Part shown: positions 47,341 through 59,025 of the stretch, piece by piece | How positions within the stretch are numbered: the first letter of the stretch is position 1 | How the letters are laid out: every line of letters starts with the position of its first letter | DNA from: Calliopum simillimum | Taxonomy: Eukaryota > Arthropoda > Insecta > Diptera > Lauxaniidae | DNA: 64,000 nucleotides | Reading direction: 5' to 3' | Assembly (NCBI GenBank): GCA_951812925.1 | Contig: OX638371.1 | Location: 113,669,124 to 113,733,123 of the forward strand | Made by a program: the position numbers and the translations under genes | The notes under the pieces: generated by a model | The model's database searches: none | The model's input: only the letters and a program-made list of their open reading frames with translations | What the model was told of the DNA's origin: nothing

Positions 47341-49623
47341 AACGAATGTTCTCTCTGCTATACAGAGTCAAGTAGCGTATGAATCATCTTAATGGTTCTG
47401 TTAGCTACTAGAGTTGCTTCATTCGTGAACTTGTTTCGTACTGTACTATACGTATATTAAGTTCAGATGGCGCTGATAATTTGCCACCTTAGGGAGTGTT
47501 TCCTTGAACAAAGCATAGGGTGCGTATATGAAGTTCTTTTCTAGTGCACATTGTTTATCGAGTGTCATTTTACATTACGCTTTAACTCATGAGTCAAGAT
47601 AAAACGATCTGAAAACTTTAAACTATTTAGCTTTTGTAATCAGCAAATTAATAAAAATATATTTTTTCCCCTTTTTATAAGCAATTTGTTGCTAATTCTT
47701 TACATTCCAACTTGCAGCATTTGAATTGCAGAACTTTGAAAAAATTTTTTCCGCGTGAAAATTCGCAAACTTTTTTTTTCCCCGACCCCACAAAAAATTG
47801 CACAGATAACAACAGCAGCTAAAATTTTGCAGTCATACTGATATTTTTTATTTCAAGCCAGAGATTTATATAGAAAAAAAGAAAAGTTTTTTTTTTATTT
47901 TTTTTTTTTCAAAACTTGTTATCCTTTTAAACTCATTATTTATGTGAAACTACGTAGCATCAAAAAAGTGGCAGCAAACATTTCACAACTCAAATGTTGA
48001 AAAATTACTTGTCGTTTTCTGTTCAAATTTGTAATGGGGCACAAAGGAAGACTCTGCATGGCATTAATGCTCTATAAAACTTTTAAAGTTGTATTGTATA
48101 AAGTGTTTGTGTGTGTGTGTGCATATAATAAGCTTTTATTAACTTAGTAAGTAGTTAAGTAAATGCTGTGTAGAAAAAAAAGCTGTTAAATTAAGTTCGA
48201 AATAATATAACTCTTGTTCTTAATGTGCAGCATGAAGTTTTCGCATAAGCAATTAATTCCATATAATAAAATTGTTGTTGAGAAATCATCCAATTATCCC
48301 GAGAAGTATGAAATAAAAAACGCTACTTAGTCGCTTTATATCTCCACATGTATCCGGGATTGTCAACACTATCTAACATATCCAACGTCAAGTTTGTTAT
48401 TTTAGACAAACCGACAAAATTAAAGGAAAATTGCTTGCACTTAATCATAGTGTCCGTTGAAATGTGATCATTTTTCATCAAAACAATTTAACTTATTTTC
48501 AGTACAATTTTTCTAGCGAAATTTTTTTTTTTTTTTTTTTTTGAGATAACTCTTAACTTACGCAAGCTAATGTTTACTTAATATTCTGGATACATTAAAC
48601 AATAGCCAAAATGCAACATTTTGTAAAACCATATTTTTTGTTTCCTTTATATTTGAAAATTTCAATTTTTAAGGCAATAGCTCCATACATGTACCTTTTG
48701 GAGCAAACTATAACTTCTTCTATTGCTATAAATTTTGTTTGCCATGATAACACTGTGAATTATAAGATTAGAAAATATGAATACTTTAGTGTCTATATAT
48801 TAGGGTACGTTTTGAAGTCCGTGGAATGGGGTGTGGAAATACAATTTAAAAATTTTGTTATCTTAACACATTTTTTATGATCTATCACTTACATTATGTC
48901 GATGCCTGAGACGAAAAGTAAGATGATTCACCTTTGACTAATTTTCCCAGCCTTTTTTCTCTGACATCTTCCTAGAACCGCTCTTAGATTGAAGCGTAGT
49001 ACTTTCTGGTTGTGTAGACTACTTAATCTTTGTAACCACTCAACATGATCCCTTTTGAGTCTCAAAAGACTGTCGTTATGATTTTCCCAGCCGACTATGA
49101 CACGTTAAACTTGTTAGTTGGTAGTATGCCTTTTTGTGCCACTGAATAGACTCCTATTTGTACCAGTAACATTTCGAGCCATTACTCCATCTCTGTCTGT
49201 ACTAAAAAGATTCAAAAACTCAGGAGAATACTTCACGCACTGTTTTCTTTGAGGCTTGCGCTGACTTCAGTAATGTTAATATTAATTTTTGTACATCTTG
49301 GATGATTTCCGAAATGGTTACCACGATCGGACGTTATGGCCGTGAATTGTCTTCAAGTGAGTCCTTACCTTGGTTTAAAAGGGTATGCCACTTGTAAATC
49401 AGAATTTTACTTGAACAAGAGTTAACGGATAACATCTCATCCTGTACCTATGGCTTTAACTGATTTTCCTTGCTTGGAAAGGAAGTTTATAACAGCGTGA
49501 TACTCGATTTGCTCCATATTTGAGATTTTATTTGGGGTTTACTTGTTTGGTCGACGGTAGTTCAAAGACTTATAAGCCGAAGAATGAAATGCAAAATGCA
49601 TTACGGTAGCAGATGTACATGTA
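47341..49623. other. AT-rich intron, simple repeats only
   Basis: A GT microsatellite (48105-48125) and long T-runs (47890-47912, 48522-48541). The stretch 48890-49600 is of normal complexity but has no ORF or exon I can support. Confidence 0.45.
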
Positions 49624-50068
49624 ACCCTCCACAGGAGAAGGACCTTATTTTTATAAAATCAAAACTCGGTTTTTTACATTTTCTTAAAATACATATTGAG
49701 GGGATTCCTGAAAACGTGTAAAAGCCTCGAAAACCTCGTAAACTCGTAAATATTGTCAAAATCAATACAATTTGACAGTTTTACGAGGAGGTTTTCGAGG
49801 GTTTTACACGTTTTCAGGAATCGCCTTATAATTTTGAACTGGAAAATTTCAAAACTGACTTAGTTATGTCATTTTGAAATCGTCAAAACTCAAAGTAATT
49901 CAATATATTCTCCAATAAAGTAGACCAAGTTTATTCATATTTGTAATTGGATAATGGACCTAAAATCAATTGTAAAATTAAAAGCGATAATATTGACGAT
50001 GCCTCTCATTTTTAGCCCTCCTGTAAAATTTTGCCAATAAAGATAAATTCCCTTTTCCTGTGGAGGGT
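49624..50068. mobile_element. Inverted-repeat element with inner palindrome
   Basis: 13-base ends ACCCTCCACAGGA and TCCTGTGGAGGGT bound the segment. Within it, 49701-49825 is a near-perfect hairpin (GGATTCCTGAAAACGTGTAA paired with TTACACGTTTTCAGGAATCG), which may be a separate insertion. There is no coding sequence and no clear target duplication. Confidence 0.6.
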
Positions 50069-51950
50069 CACATGTTGAAAAGGAAAAATAAATTTGTATT
50101 TTTATTTACACTCCCATTTCGGGGCGCTATAAACGTCCCCTCGTGTTTGACTTTATGTAGAAAATATTTTGAAATATATTAAGGTTTTAATGAAATTCAG
50201 ACATTTCGATTCGACATTTCAAAAATTAAAATTTTTGATCGCTGTAGTTCTTCTTCAGAAGATTATGAGAAGTTTGCCAGAGCATTTTCAAAATGTTCAA
50301 TGTGGTGTAGAGTGGCTGATCTAAAGGTTTAAAAATTGCATGTTAACTCAGAACGACCTGAATGAGATATGACGTGATTGGTGATCAAAAATGACTCAGT
50401 CGTCCTGAGTAAACATGCAATTTGGCCTTATGATCGGCAACCAATTTTTGAAATGTCTTTGCATTGTCATTGTGAAGTTAGACAACTATTATGAAATCTA
50501 TTCCATGGTCAATGAAAAAAAAAAACTCGGGCTCATATGGTCTTACTTCTACTTGAATGTCGTAATCGAATTATGGTTTCTCCAGATAAATAAATGGCAA
50601 ACCATGCACAATAGCACACAAACATCTAAGTATTTACTTATAAATTTCAAAGCACCATCCAATGCAAAGTCTCTAAGCGTCTTAATAATGTTATGCTGAT
50701 TTATTCCCAATATAATGGTCAACAATTTGTATTTTAGTTCGATTCAAGAAAAAGGCACATAAATAACACTGAGCAAATAAAATTAACAACGAATATTAAA
50801 GTTGAATAAATTCAGCCATATCCTGTACAGTACCTTGGATGCGTCGCAGCAAAACGTTCAATACCTAACTGACTGACTGTGTGCTGTAAACGTGCTCAGT
50901 TTCCGTTTGTTGTTCTGCCACTCGTTACCTCGTATGCCTGTGTTTTTTTTTTTCTTCTCAAGTTGATAAATGAACCGTAAAAGGCTTTTATTTATTTTCT
51001 CATCAAGAGCCTTCTTTAATGTAAAAAAAAAAAAAATACAAAAAAATAAAAAAAGGATACTCTTCAACCTATGATAATGATAATAACTTGGAAGTTCATA
51101 ATAATGAGCATGAAATTAACTTCTATTTTGACCTGAGGGCACAATGGTGTACTATTTATTCAAGTATCCCTTGCCAACATAAGTTAATGAGTTAATTATG
51201 TTTGCCTTGTTAAGTCGAGTAAGTGTAGTTCATGGTCACAGGTAAATCAAGTGTGATGCTTGTCATACTTCCATCTTTATATATTATGATAAGGAATATA
51301 AATATTTGAAGTGAGCTTACGTATATTTTGAGTGCCACTTGCTTTATTTTTTATTGGAGTCTGAGTTTCTGACGCCATTTTAAGGGAAGAAATAACATCC
51401 TTTTGTTATAACAAATAGGCGTTTGGACTCGAATTTAGAACTTCGGAATAAAATTTCTTTTCGCAGTTTGTCAGAATAATTTTACAACTTCTTAGCGCCC
51501 ATGAGAAATCTTGAAAATATAAACTTAATTATCATTCATCTGAGACTTTTACATAATACACGCGAAGGTTGTTGGAAAAGTATCTAACAATGTGAATAAA
51601 GTCCTCTCGGATTTTCTAAAACTTCGTCCGTGATTTCGTTTGAGCTTAAAAAAACAAAAACAGTGGCAACAACAAAATGCTTAGACTTTTTTGGGAATTT
51701 TCGGAGGTGGTTAAAATGCCTTCATAAATCGATCGATACTCTGCTTCATAAAATAGTTTATTATTTGGAATTTTCTTTACTAATTTTCATGTTCCGACCT
51801 TTTTTGGATAGGTAGTGAATAATACTCATGTGATGTTGGCTCCCGAATTGTCAAAAACCGAAATTTTTTTAGAGTTTTGTGTCCGTTGGGAAAAGTTCTG
51901 TCACAAAATTCGAAATAGTTCTGCGAAATTGAACCAAAAGTCAGATGTGT
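50069..51950. other. Intron, nothing recognised
   Basis: Contains a small inverted pair near 50330-50430 (TTTAAAAATTGCATGTTAACTC against CATGCAATTTGG). No exon or other repeat is supported. Confidence 0.4.
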
Positions 51951-51954
51951 GCCG

Positions 51955-52335
51955 CGTTTTTTTCTCAGCAAATTTTTTTCTGAATTATTTTTTCTTAATT
52001 TTTTTTCTTAATTTTTTTTCTCAATTTTTTTTCTTAATTTTTTATCTGAATTTTCGTTTTAAATTTTTTTCTTAGTTTTTATTTCTTAATTTTTTTTTTC
52101 TTAATTTTTTTTCTTAATTTTTTTTCTCAATTTGTTTTTCTCAATTTTTTTTCTTAATTTTTTATCTGAATTTTTGTTTTAAAATTTTTTTCTTAGTTTT
52201 TATTTCTTAATTTTTTTTTTCCTAATTTTTTTCTGAATTTTTTTTCTTATATTTTTTTTGCTAATTTTTTTTTCTTAATTGTTTTAATTATTTTTATTAC
52301 ATAATTTTCTTTTCTCAATTTTTTTTTCTCAATTT
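51955..52335. repeat. TTTTTTTCTTAA minisatellite
   Basis: Dozens of degenerate units of about 13-15 bases, of the form TTTTTTTTCTTAAT or CTCAAT. The same motif resumes at 53128-53170 on the far side of the CAGC-repeat element, so that element may have inserted into the array. Confidence 0.75.
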
Positions 52336-52337
52336 TT

Positions 52338-53122
52338 ATACCCTACACCCAGGGTATATTCACTTTGTCCTTCCGTTTGTAACGCAGAGAAGGAGGCGTG
52401 GCAGATATGGAAAAGTATATATATTCTTGATCAGCGTCACCTCCTGAGTCGATATATCCATATCCGTCTGTCTGGCTGGGTGGCTGGATGGGTGGCTGGC
52501 TGGGTGGCTGGCTGTCTGGCTGGCTGGCTGGCTGTGTGGGGAAATACACTTTTTTGGAAAAACTGAGCAAGATAATTCAATGAAATTTGGTACACAGCCT
52601 CCGTCGTCAAAGTTAGCTCGGGGGATTGAAAATGAGCGAAATCAGTCAACGGATACGCCTACCGCCCATACAAAAAATATCTTCAAAATGCAAATTTTAG
52701 GAGTATTTTTCACAACAATGCAACCAAAATACACATAAATACTACGAATTGTCAGCGCAAGCTCTGAGCAAATACTGGTCGAATTCGGACAAGAGGGCGT
52801 GGCACCTCTCATATAAGCAAAAGCTTCAAAACGCTGTACTGAAAGCGTTTTTTGAGGTAATCGAACTAGGTTTGACTCAGACACTAAAACTATAAATGCA
52901 AGCGTGGCTCCTCCTATACAAGCAAAAGCTTCAAAACGCTATTCTGAAAACATTTTTTCAGATAATCCAACCAAATTTCACTTAAACACTAAGAACTATA
53001 TATGCAAACTCTGAGAAAAAACTGGGTGAATTCGGAGGGCGTGGCAACTCGCATATTAGCAAAATTTTCAAAATACTGCTGTGTATGGTATTTAATGTTT
53101 GGCCAGGCCAAAGGTAACACCC
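52338..53122 (+). mobile_element. Dispersed repeat with CTGG run, copy 1
   Basis: Starts with ATACCCTACACCCAGGGTAT, then TATATATTCTTGATCAGCGT, a CTGG-type tandem run (52465-52537), then GATAATTCAATGAAATTTGG. After that come two or three ~130-base units with GGGCGTGGCA, AAGCAAAAGCTTCAAAACGC and CAAACTCTGAGAAAAAACTGG. It ends at GGCCAGGCCAAAGGTAACAC. An inverted copy is at 59445-60295 and a partial copy at 61895-62180. The GATCAAGAATATATATACTT motif is common in dispersed repeats of flies. Confidence 0.65.
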
Positions 53123-53199
53123 TTACTAGTTTTTTCTTAATTTTTTTTTTCTTAATTTTTTTTTTTTTGGTGAAAAAGTTTTTCATAAAAAAATTTTTT

Positions 53200-54270
53200 T
53201 CAAAAAAAGAATTCTGATGAAAGTTGTGGATAGCTAGCGCTCGAAGAGTTCTAAAGAAAATGGAAGTAATTTTTTTCCATAATACTTATTCATAATTTTT
53301 TCCTGAGCGACCGATGGAACCTTCTTCAGCGATTAACACGAAAACTACGTATATTTTAGAAAATATTACTGGGATTTTCTTTAGAGAAGAAATCTCTATT
53401 TTTTTTTGTTGCTTTAACCTCAAACAAAACCGCGTATAAAGTTTCAGCGAAATCTGAGAGGGTCAAATCAGTTTTGTTATCACGGAATTGCAGTACATTT
53501 AAACATTCTGTTCCCTTTTAAAGCCGCAAACTTCAAAATTTCCCTTAAGACTGACAAGCTTCAAGTTACTGCAATACATCCATAATGTGAATTCTTTTAA
53601 ACTTTTAGAGGTTAAACCTAAACACCCACAAGTTTCTTTTTTTGTCTAATGAATTGTTCAGAAAAGTACTAAGTATTTTCAAATGTATACCAACAAAGTT
53701 TACAAACTTAATTCATTTATTGAACATTTTCTTGTGTATTTATAAAAACATACATACATATCTGCGGCATTTTGACAAAACAACCTAACGAGAAATCGAC
53801 AACTTTTCAGGAGAGTTAAAAACCTGCTTAACTGTTTCTCAATAATGTGACTGAATTTTGCTAATGTGGCATTGAATCTCTTTTTTCCTAAACTGTCAGC
53901 TCTCTCAAATTGTTTTTTTTTTTTTTTTTGGTTTATAACACTTTATCGCACAAATGGCAGCAGACTCAAATCTTGCGTTAATTATGGGACGCTCTTATAT
54001 CTCTGAGGCAAGACGATTACACCAAATGAAGCGTATTAAAATTTTATATTTATGACTAAACATTGTCTTATTTTGAGTAAGGTTATTTCGTCAAAAGTCC
54101 ACAGATATCTTAGTTTGTATAGTATGCTGATTATCTCAACAATACACAACGTACATTAATTTCTATCACTGAAGCAAACACGGACACGTACAGACATATT
54201 ATTTATTCATATTTCTAATATTTACAACTTTCTAAATTGTTCCTTTTTTCTATTTTTTCTTATTTTGCAG
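53200..54270. other. Intron before the cassette exon
   Basis: Holds a fragment (53210-53400) of the CCGATGGAACC repeat family also seen at 20935-21485. The final stretch (54230-54270) is pyrimidine-rich and ends TATTTTGCAG, the acceptor of the next exon. Confidence 0.5.
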
Positions 54271-54360
54271 GTAAGTTTGACGTTGATGGAAGATGCTGTC
54301 ATGACAAGAAGAAAAAGTGCTCTGGCATTGTAGTGGAATATTACAATGAAATTGGTTATG
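54271..54360 (+). CDS. 90-nt phase 1-1 exon, Cys/Lys-rich
   Basis: A strong acceptor, TCTTATTTTGCAG, precedes it. Only the phase-1 frame is open; the other two hit stops. It reads (G)KFDVDGRCCHDKKKKCSG, then IVVEYYNEIGY. With the likely donor ATG|GTTGGT the exon is 90 bases and phase 1-1, compatible with exons A, B and C and the 60-base cassette. GTTGGT is a weak donor (+3 T, but G at +5). If it is not used, the frame runs to TAA at 54404-54406, adding GWYPLYGSILLSCYC. The Cys/His/Lys cluster might bind metal or lipid, but I recognise no family. The next exon would lie beyond the window. Confidence 0.6.
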
Positions 54361-55204
54361 GTTGGTATCCTTTATATGGGAGCATTCTACTCAGCTGCTA
54401 TTGTTAAATTTTTTATTTTTTTTTATTTAAATTCAAAAGTGCTCTGACGTTTTATACGAGTAGGTACCACCCTTTTAGTTTTGCATAATTTCCAATTTAG
54501 TTGCATTTTTCTCCATCTTCATCATCTCTGGAAAATACAACTCTGAATAAACATTAAACCCATACAACTATGCATGCAAATACTTCATTTTGTTTTGCAT
54601 AAGAAATATAACAAATGTAAAATAGAAATGTCATATTTGTGCAGAAATAAAATGCAATTTTGCTAACTTACGGAAGGGTGGTTTGCTGGTACACACCTAC
54701 AGTCAGAAAAAAATATTCAAGAAAATCTTTCAAATTACAACTGGGCTTCAATTCATGGTTGAAGGGCTTATAAGCCATACCATTTGTTGTTGATGGTATA
54801 AAACAGTAGTTGGCAGAGAGTAAATTTCGAAATTTCCTTACGCTAAAAAAGAGGAAAATGGGCTTAAATCTGCACTGAGAAAAATGCTTATTTTTTTGCT
54901 ATGTCTACGCTAGCACTTGTTGCAATGTGTTGAATATATTGTTACAATTTTTATATAATTTTAAATGGCATTCCTTATTATTTGGGTATATACTTATATT
55001 AGGCGTAAGCTTATAATGTATTGTAGTAAAAAGGGGTTCTTTCTACCTCTTTAAAATCTTTTTTCAATTAACATGAAACATTATCGTAGTGCAAATAGAA
55101 AATATGCTCAATTGAATAAGTCAAAAGTCCGTGGCATACTAGCCTGCCGACCACTGGTATAAAACCTATAAAAAGACTCTGCGCAACTATATAGTTTAGT
55201 GTAG
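54361..55204. other. Intron, nothing recognised
   Basis: AT-rich DNA between the cassette exon and the transposase remnant. GCATACTAGCCTGCCGACCA (about 55135-55155) may belong to the transposon's 5' side, but I could not define a terminal repeat. Confidence 0.4.
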
Positions 55205-56155
55205 AAATATTCGCCCTTTTTACGGTCGCCATAATCGTCCTACAGAGAGGCCTATTCGCAGTGTGGTAGATAAATTCAGTAAAAAATCACCGAAACGCAA
55301 GATCTGCTCAAAACAACGCCGCTGTCCGTGGGACTGTGCAGGAGAATCTGAGGCTGTCGATTTCGCGTCGTTCACAAGAACACGCCCTTTCGCAGACCAC
55401 AACTTGGCGAATTTTGAGTCGCGACTTGGGCCTGCACACGTACACAATTTAACTGACCCAGAGGCTGAAGAGAAACGATCACAGTCATCGACGTGTGCTT
55501 GCTGAATGAACTCTGAAGCAGTTGCAAACTGACCCTAATTTTCATCGAAAAATCATTTTCAGCGATGAAGTCCATATCTGGATTAATGGGTATGTCAACA
55601 AACAAAATTGTCGAATTTGGGACTATACCAATCCACACGAGATCCAAGAGCGTCCAATGCATCCGGAAAAGTCAATGTTTGGTGTGGATTTTGGGATGGC
55701 GGCGTCATCAGTCCATATTTCTTTGAGAACGACGTTAGCCAGGCCATCACCGTCAACGGCGAGCGCTATAGATTAATGATTAAAATTTTCTTTTGGTTTG
55801 AACTGGATAATATGAACACCAACAACATGTGGTTTCAACAGTACCGCGCCACGTGCCACTCAGCTCATGTCGCATTAGACATTCTGCACCAGCGATTTGA
55901 TGGCATGGAGGTGATGTGCACTGACCACCGAGGTCGTGCGATTTGATCCCGTTAGACTTTTTCTTGTGCAGTTTTCTTAAGTTGCAGGCCTATGCGAATT
56001 AGCAAAAAACCGGAACGGCCCTCAAAGCCAATATAATTAACGCCATCGGTCAAATTCAGCCTGATTTATGCGCCAGAGTTATGGAAAATTTAACGTTTCG
56101 GATACGCGCCACCCAGAGAAGCCGCGGCGGACATTAGAACGATGTAATATTCCAT
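55205..56155 (+). pseudogene. Dead Tc1/mariner-type transposase
   Basis: Relic of the insect DDE transposase family with an HTH N-terminus. Landmarks in order: YGRHNRPTERPIRSVVDKF (about 55218), the first acidic region IIFSDEVHIWINGYVNKQN (about 55550), then VWCGFWDGGV and PYFFENDV, WFQQYRATCH (55830-55859), PLDFFL (about 55948) and LNDVIFHT before a stop (about 56130-56153). The FQQD catalytic Asp is replaced by Tyr (codon 55842-55844). A frameshift lies near 55663, and stops break the N-terminal part (for example after 55500). Such proteins cut and paste DNA at the element's inverted repeats; this copy cannot. Recognisable residues suggest moderate age. Confidence 0.85.
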
Positions 56156-56159
56156 ACCT

Positions 56160-57198
56160 AATGGTATCGATAGGCCCTTCAAACGAATAAAAAATGTCGA
56201 TGATATCTCACACACACTTTGTTTTATTTAAATTTAAAGAAAGGAAGTGTTAGTTTCTGCTGTAAACTGCAGACGGTGTTGAAACTTCTCATCATAAATG
56301 GTTATTGCTTTTGCTATACTTTTTGCTCTTGCTTAGTACTGTACTTATTTTACAGTGATGGTTGGTTTCGAAATGGAACTGTCTACTTCTAGGCATTGCT
56401 TTTATCGGATGCTGAATTCCTGCCTTCTAATGATTTGGTATATACTATAGATCTACACAGGGTGTGCAGTGAGCTTAAATTTAAGTATTTAAATGTATAT
56501 AATTTACGTCACAATATGTAGATAGATAGTAAAATTTTTAATATAATTAGTAAATTTTTGACATCACATATAAAATATGAAGATAACACGCTAATTGAAT
56601 CTGTCAGAAAAGTTTTTGTAATCCATTTAAAAAGGCAATTTTGCAATACCGATGGGTGGCAGGGGAGGATTTTCTCCTAGTAACATTTGTTGTTAAAATA
56701 CAGGGTGTTGAAACTAGCGATTTTTCTGACTGTTTTTTCAAAATTCATAGCCTTCAATAAAATTTAATTTTAAATTTTAATTTGCACTGTCTGATGCAAG
56801 CTATGAATTTAAAAAAAAACAGTCTCTCTAAGAAAATCACAAAATTCGCCAATTTCAACACCCTATATTTTAACAATTTGGTACTAGGACAAAATCCTCC
56901 CGTATTATTTATGCCACACATCGGAAATAAAATATTGCCAAACATGAGCTAAATCGGTCATAAAAACTTTTTCAAGTGGTACACTTGGCGTGTTTTTCTT
57001 CATATAGTATGTGTAAATAAAGCTAACAATGTGAGTAAATAAAAATACAAACAATAAACCTTTTTTACAGTGTTCACTTTTGAGTATGCCACCCACATGT
57101 ATATACTCGTAGCTACCTAAGCAAGTGGCGGACACTTGAAACGCGGCTTCGCTAAAAAGTATGCTATGCAAAAAGCAATAAAATGCACAATATTCATA
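56160..57198. other. Intron with inverted words near 56700-56880
   Basis: ACAGGGTGTTGAAACTAGCG (about 56701) and ATTTCAACACCCTATATTTT (about 56852) form an inverted pair enclosing AATTCATAGC / GCTATGAATT, a small foldback-like repeat of about 180 bases. Nothing else is recognised. Confidence 0.45.
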
Positions 57199-58087
57199 CC
57201 CAAGGGGAAAAGAAGTGCTTCAAAAACCCTTCTGAAGTGCATCCTTTTCACCAATAAGCGCTTCCGCTCCGTAAGAACAATACTTTCTTTTTAACATTGC
57301 ATGTCATAGGATGTAAGTGAGCAAAGCTTACCGCAGCCTTACCAAAAAAGAGTTTTTAAAGCGCTTATTTGTAATGCTGCGGTAAGCGTTTTTTTAATAA
57401 AATTAAAAAAAAAGAAAAAAAAGAAAAAAAAAAAAAAACTGGCCGCGCCAGGATTTGAATCCACGACCGTCCGCGTGCTAGATATTTTTTCTTACATTTA
57501 CCAACCCTTAAGACCGCTGAACCAATGCCTGATTATATGAAGAGGTACTAAATTTGTTTATTAAGCAAATGTTGTCCTGTAGCATTACATAGAATCATTG
57601 TGCAATCAGTTTCAATTCAAGTAAGCAAAAGTAAATAAAAAAGAGAAAGGAAAATAGAAAAGTGAAATAAGAAAAGGTTCAATAAAAAATATTTTAATAA
57701 AAAAAAAAAAAAAATATAGCAAAAACAAATAAAAAAAAAGGAAAAAAAAAATCATCCGGGCTGGGATCGAACTCACGTTGTTCTTACTGCAGCCTTATAT
57801 GGAATCATTGTGTAATCAATTTCAATTCAGTTAAACAAAAGTAATAAGTGAAAGGAAAATAGAAAAGTGAAATAAAAGATGTTGAATAAAAAATAGTTTA
57901 ATAAAAAAAAAAAAAAATAAAGCAAAAAAAAGTTAAAAAAAAAAAAATCTCCCGGGCTGGGTTCGAACTCACGTTGTTCTTACTGAAGCCTTATAAAAAA
58001 TCATTGTGATAGTGCTTCTAAATTTCTATGGGAACAAGCACTTTTGAAGTGCTTGGATCAGAAGCGCTAGAAATTTTTCCTCTTGGG
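57199..58087 (-). mobile_element. Element with repeated tRNA-like modules, copy 2
   Basis: Reverse-oriented relative of 35710-36582, with ends CCCAAGGGGAAAA and CCTCTTGGG. On the minus strand the order is: two GTTCGAACCCAGCCCGG-type modules (about 57948-57993 and 57751-57800, the second with GATCGA on the plus strand), then a tRNA-like stretch (57439-57530) with GGATTCAAATCC. Each is followed by a T-run. Length is 889 bases versus 873, so the architecture is conserved across both copies. Confidence 0.65.
57439..57532 (-). other. tRNA-Leu/Ser-like sequence, copy 2
   Basis: On the minus strand TTGGTTCAGCGGTCTTAAGG resembles an A box and GTGGATTCAAATCC a B box, followed by a T-run. It retains a longer middle (GCACGCGGACGGTCGTGG) than copy 1. 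The T-stem is weak, so it is a pseudo-tRNA. Confidence 0.42.
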
Positions 58088-58472
58088 CACATATGCACGC
58101 ATACAATCATATTTGCTATGCTATTTTTTGTATATTTCTTTTGATTACCGTAAGAAATTTTGCAAAGGAAAACAATCTGTATGATACATAAAAATTTTAC
58201 ATAATGCATTGTTGTTGTTTACGTACTCGTCTTCTCGTAATATAATATTTTTTACATAACACTTCCCCTGCTGCTGAGTAAATTTCACAAATATGATGCA
58301 ATATGCTTGCAGCTACGTTCATCTTCCTTGTTGCTGCTGGTATTTTAGCGCCAAAAAGGATGTCACAATTTTTATCAGCAAGCAAGTGCTTCCGTTTTAA
58401 CACCAACATCCGTTTTTTACTATCAACAACGACAGCAGTGGCAACCCTTAAGGTTAACATTTAATTTTACAA

Positions 58473-58530
58473 CGCATAGTAGTTGAGTTGCTACCAACTA
58501 CGTAGTTGGTAGCAACTCAACTACTATGCG
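58473..58530. repeat. Perfect 58-bp palindrome
   Basis: Two 29-base arms are exact reverse complements with no spacer, centred on CTACGTAG (58501/58502). Each arm starts CGCATAGTAGTTGAGTTGCT. Symmetry stops abruptly on both sides. No ORF or known site is attached. Confidence 0.95.
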
Positions 58531-59025
58531 CCGCATTTATGAGCGCTGTTTTGCATCGCTGCAAATGTGCAGTTTTCTTACTTGTCTTCCACGGATCCTC
58601 AGCCACATCCGCTTCCTGTTAATGCGCCACGTTTTTCTTTTTTTTTTTTCTTGAAATGATGACATTTAAATTTTGCAACTTAAGTTAAATTGAAACAGTT
58701 TTCTACTGTGGTTGCTGAAACATTTGCTAGATGAAAGTAGCGTGCAAAATTTCAATTATATTCATAATTCGTTTTTTTGTGAGTTTTAAGAGGTTTTTCC
58801 TTTTTTTAACATGTAATATTATTTAGACATTTTGTGGACGATTTTGTTTGTTTTTATTATTTGGTAATATTTTATTTATTGCCTAGTAACGTTGCGAAAT
58901 ATGAATTTATACGAGCATGAAGTGAAATTTTGATTTGAATTTGCGATTGAATTATAACTTTCCAAGTTATTTTCCAGTGAAATAAATGTTTTTTCAATTC
59001 TTAGCAGAAGACAAAATTTTATTAT

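Noticed and set aside
58197..58460. 87-codon minus-strand ORF
   Set aside because: No domain and no splice or poly(A) support; chance-level length.
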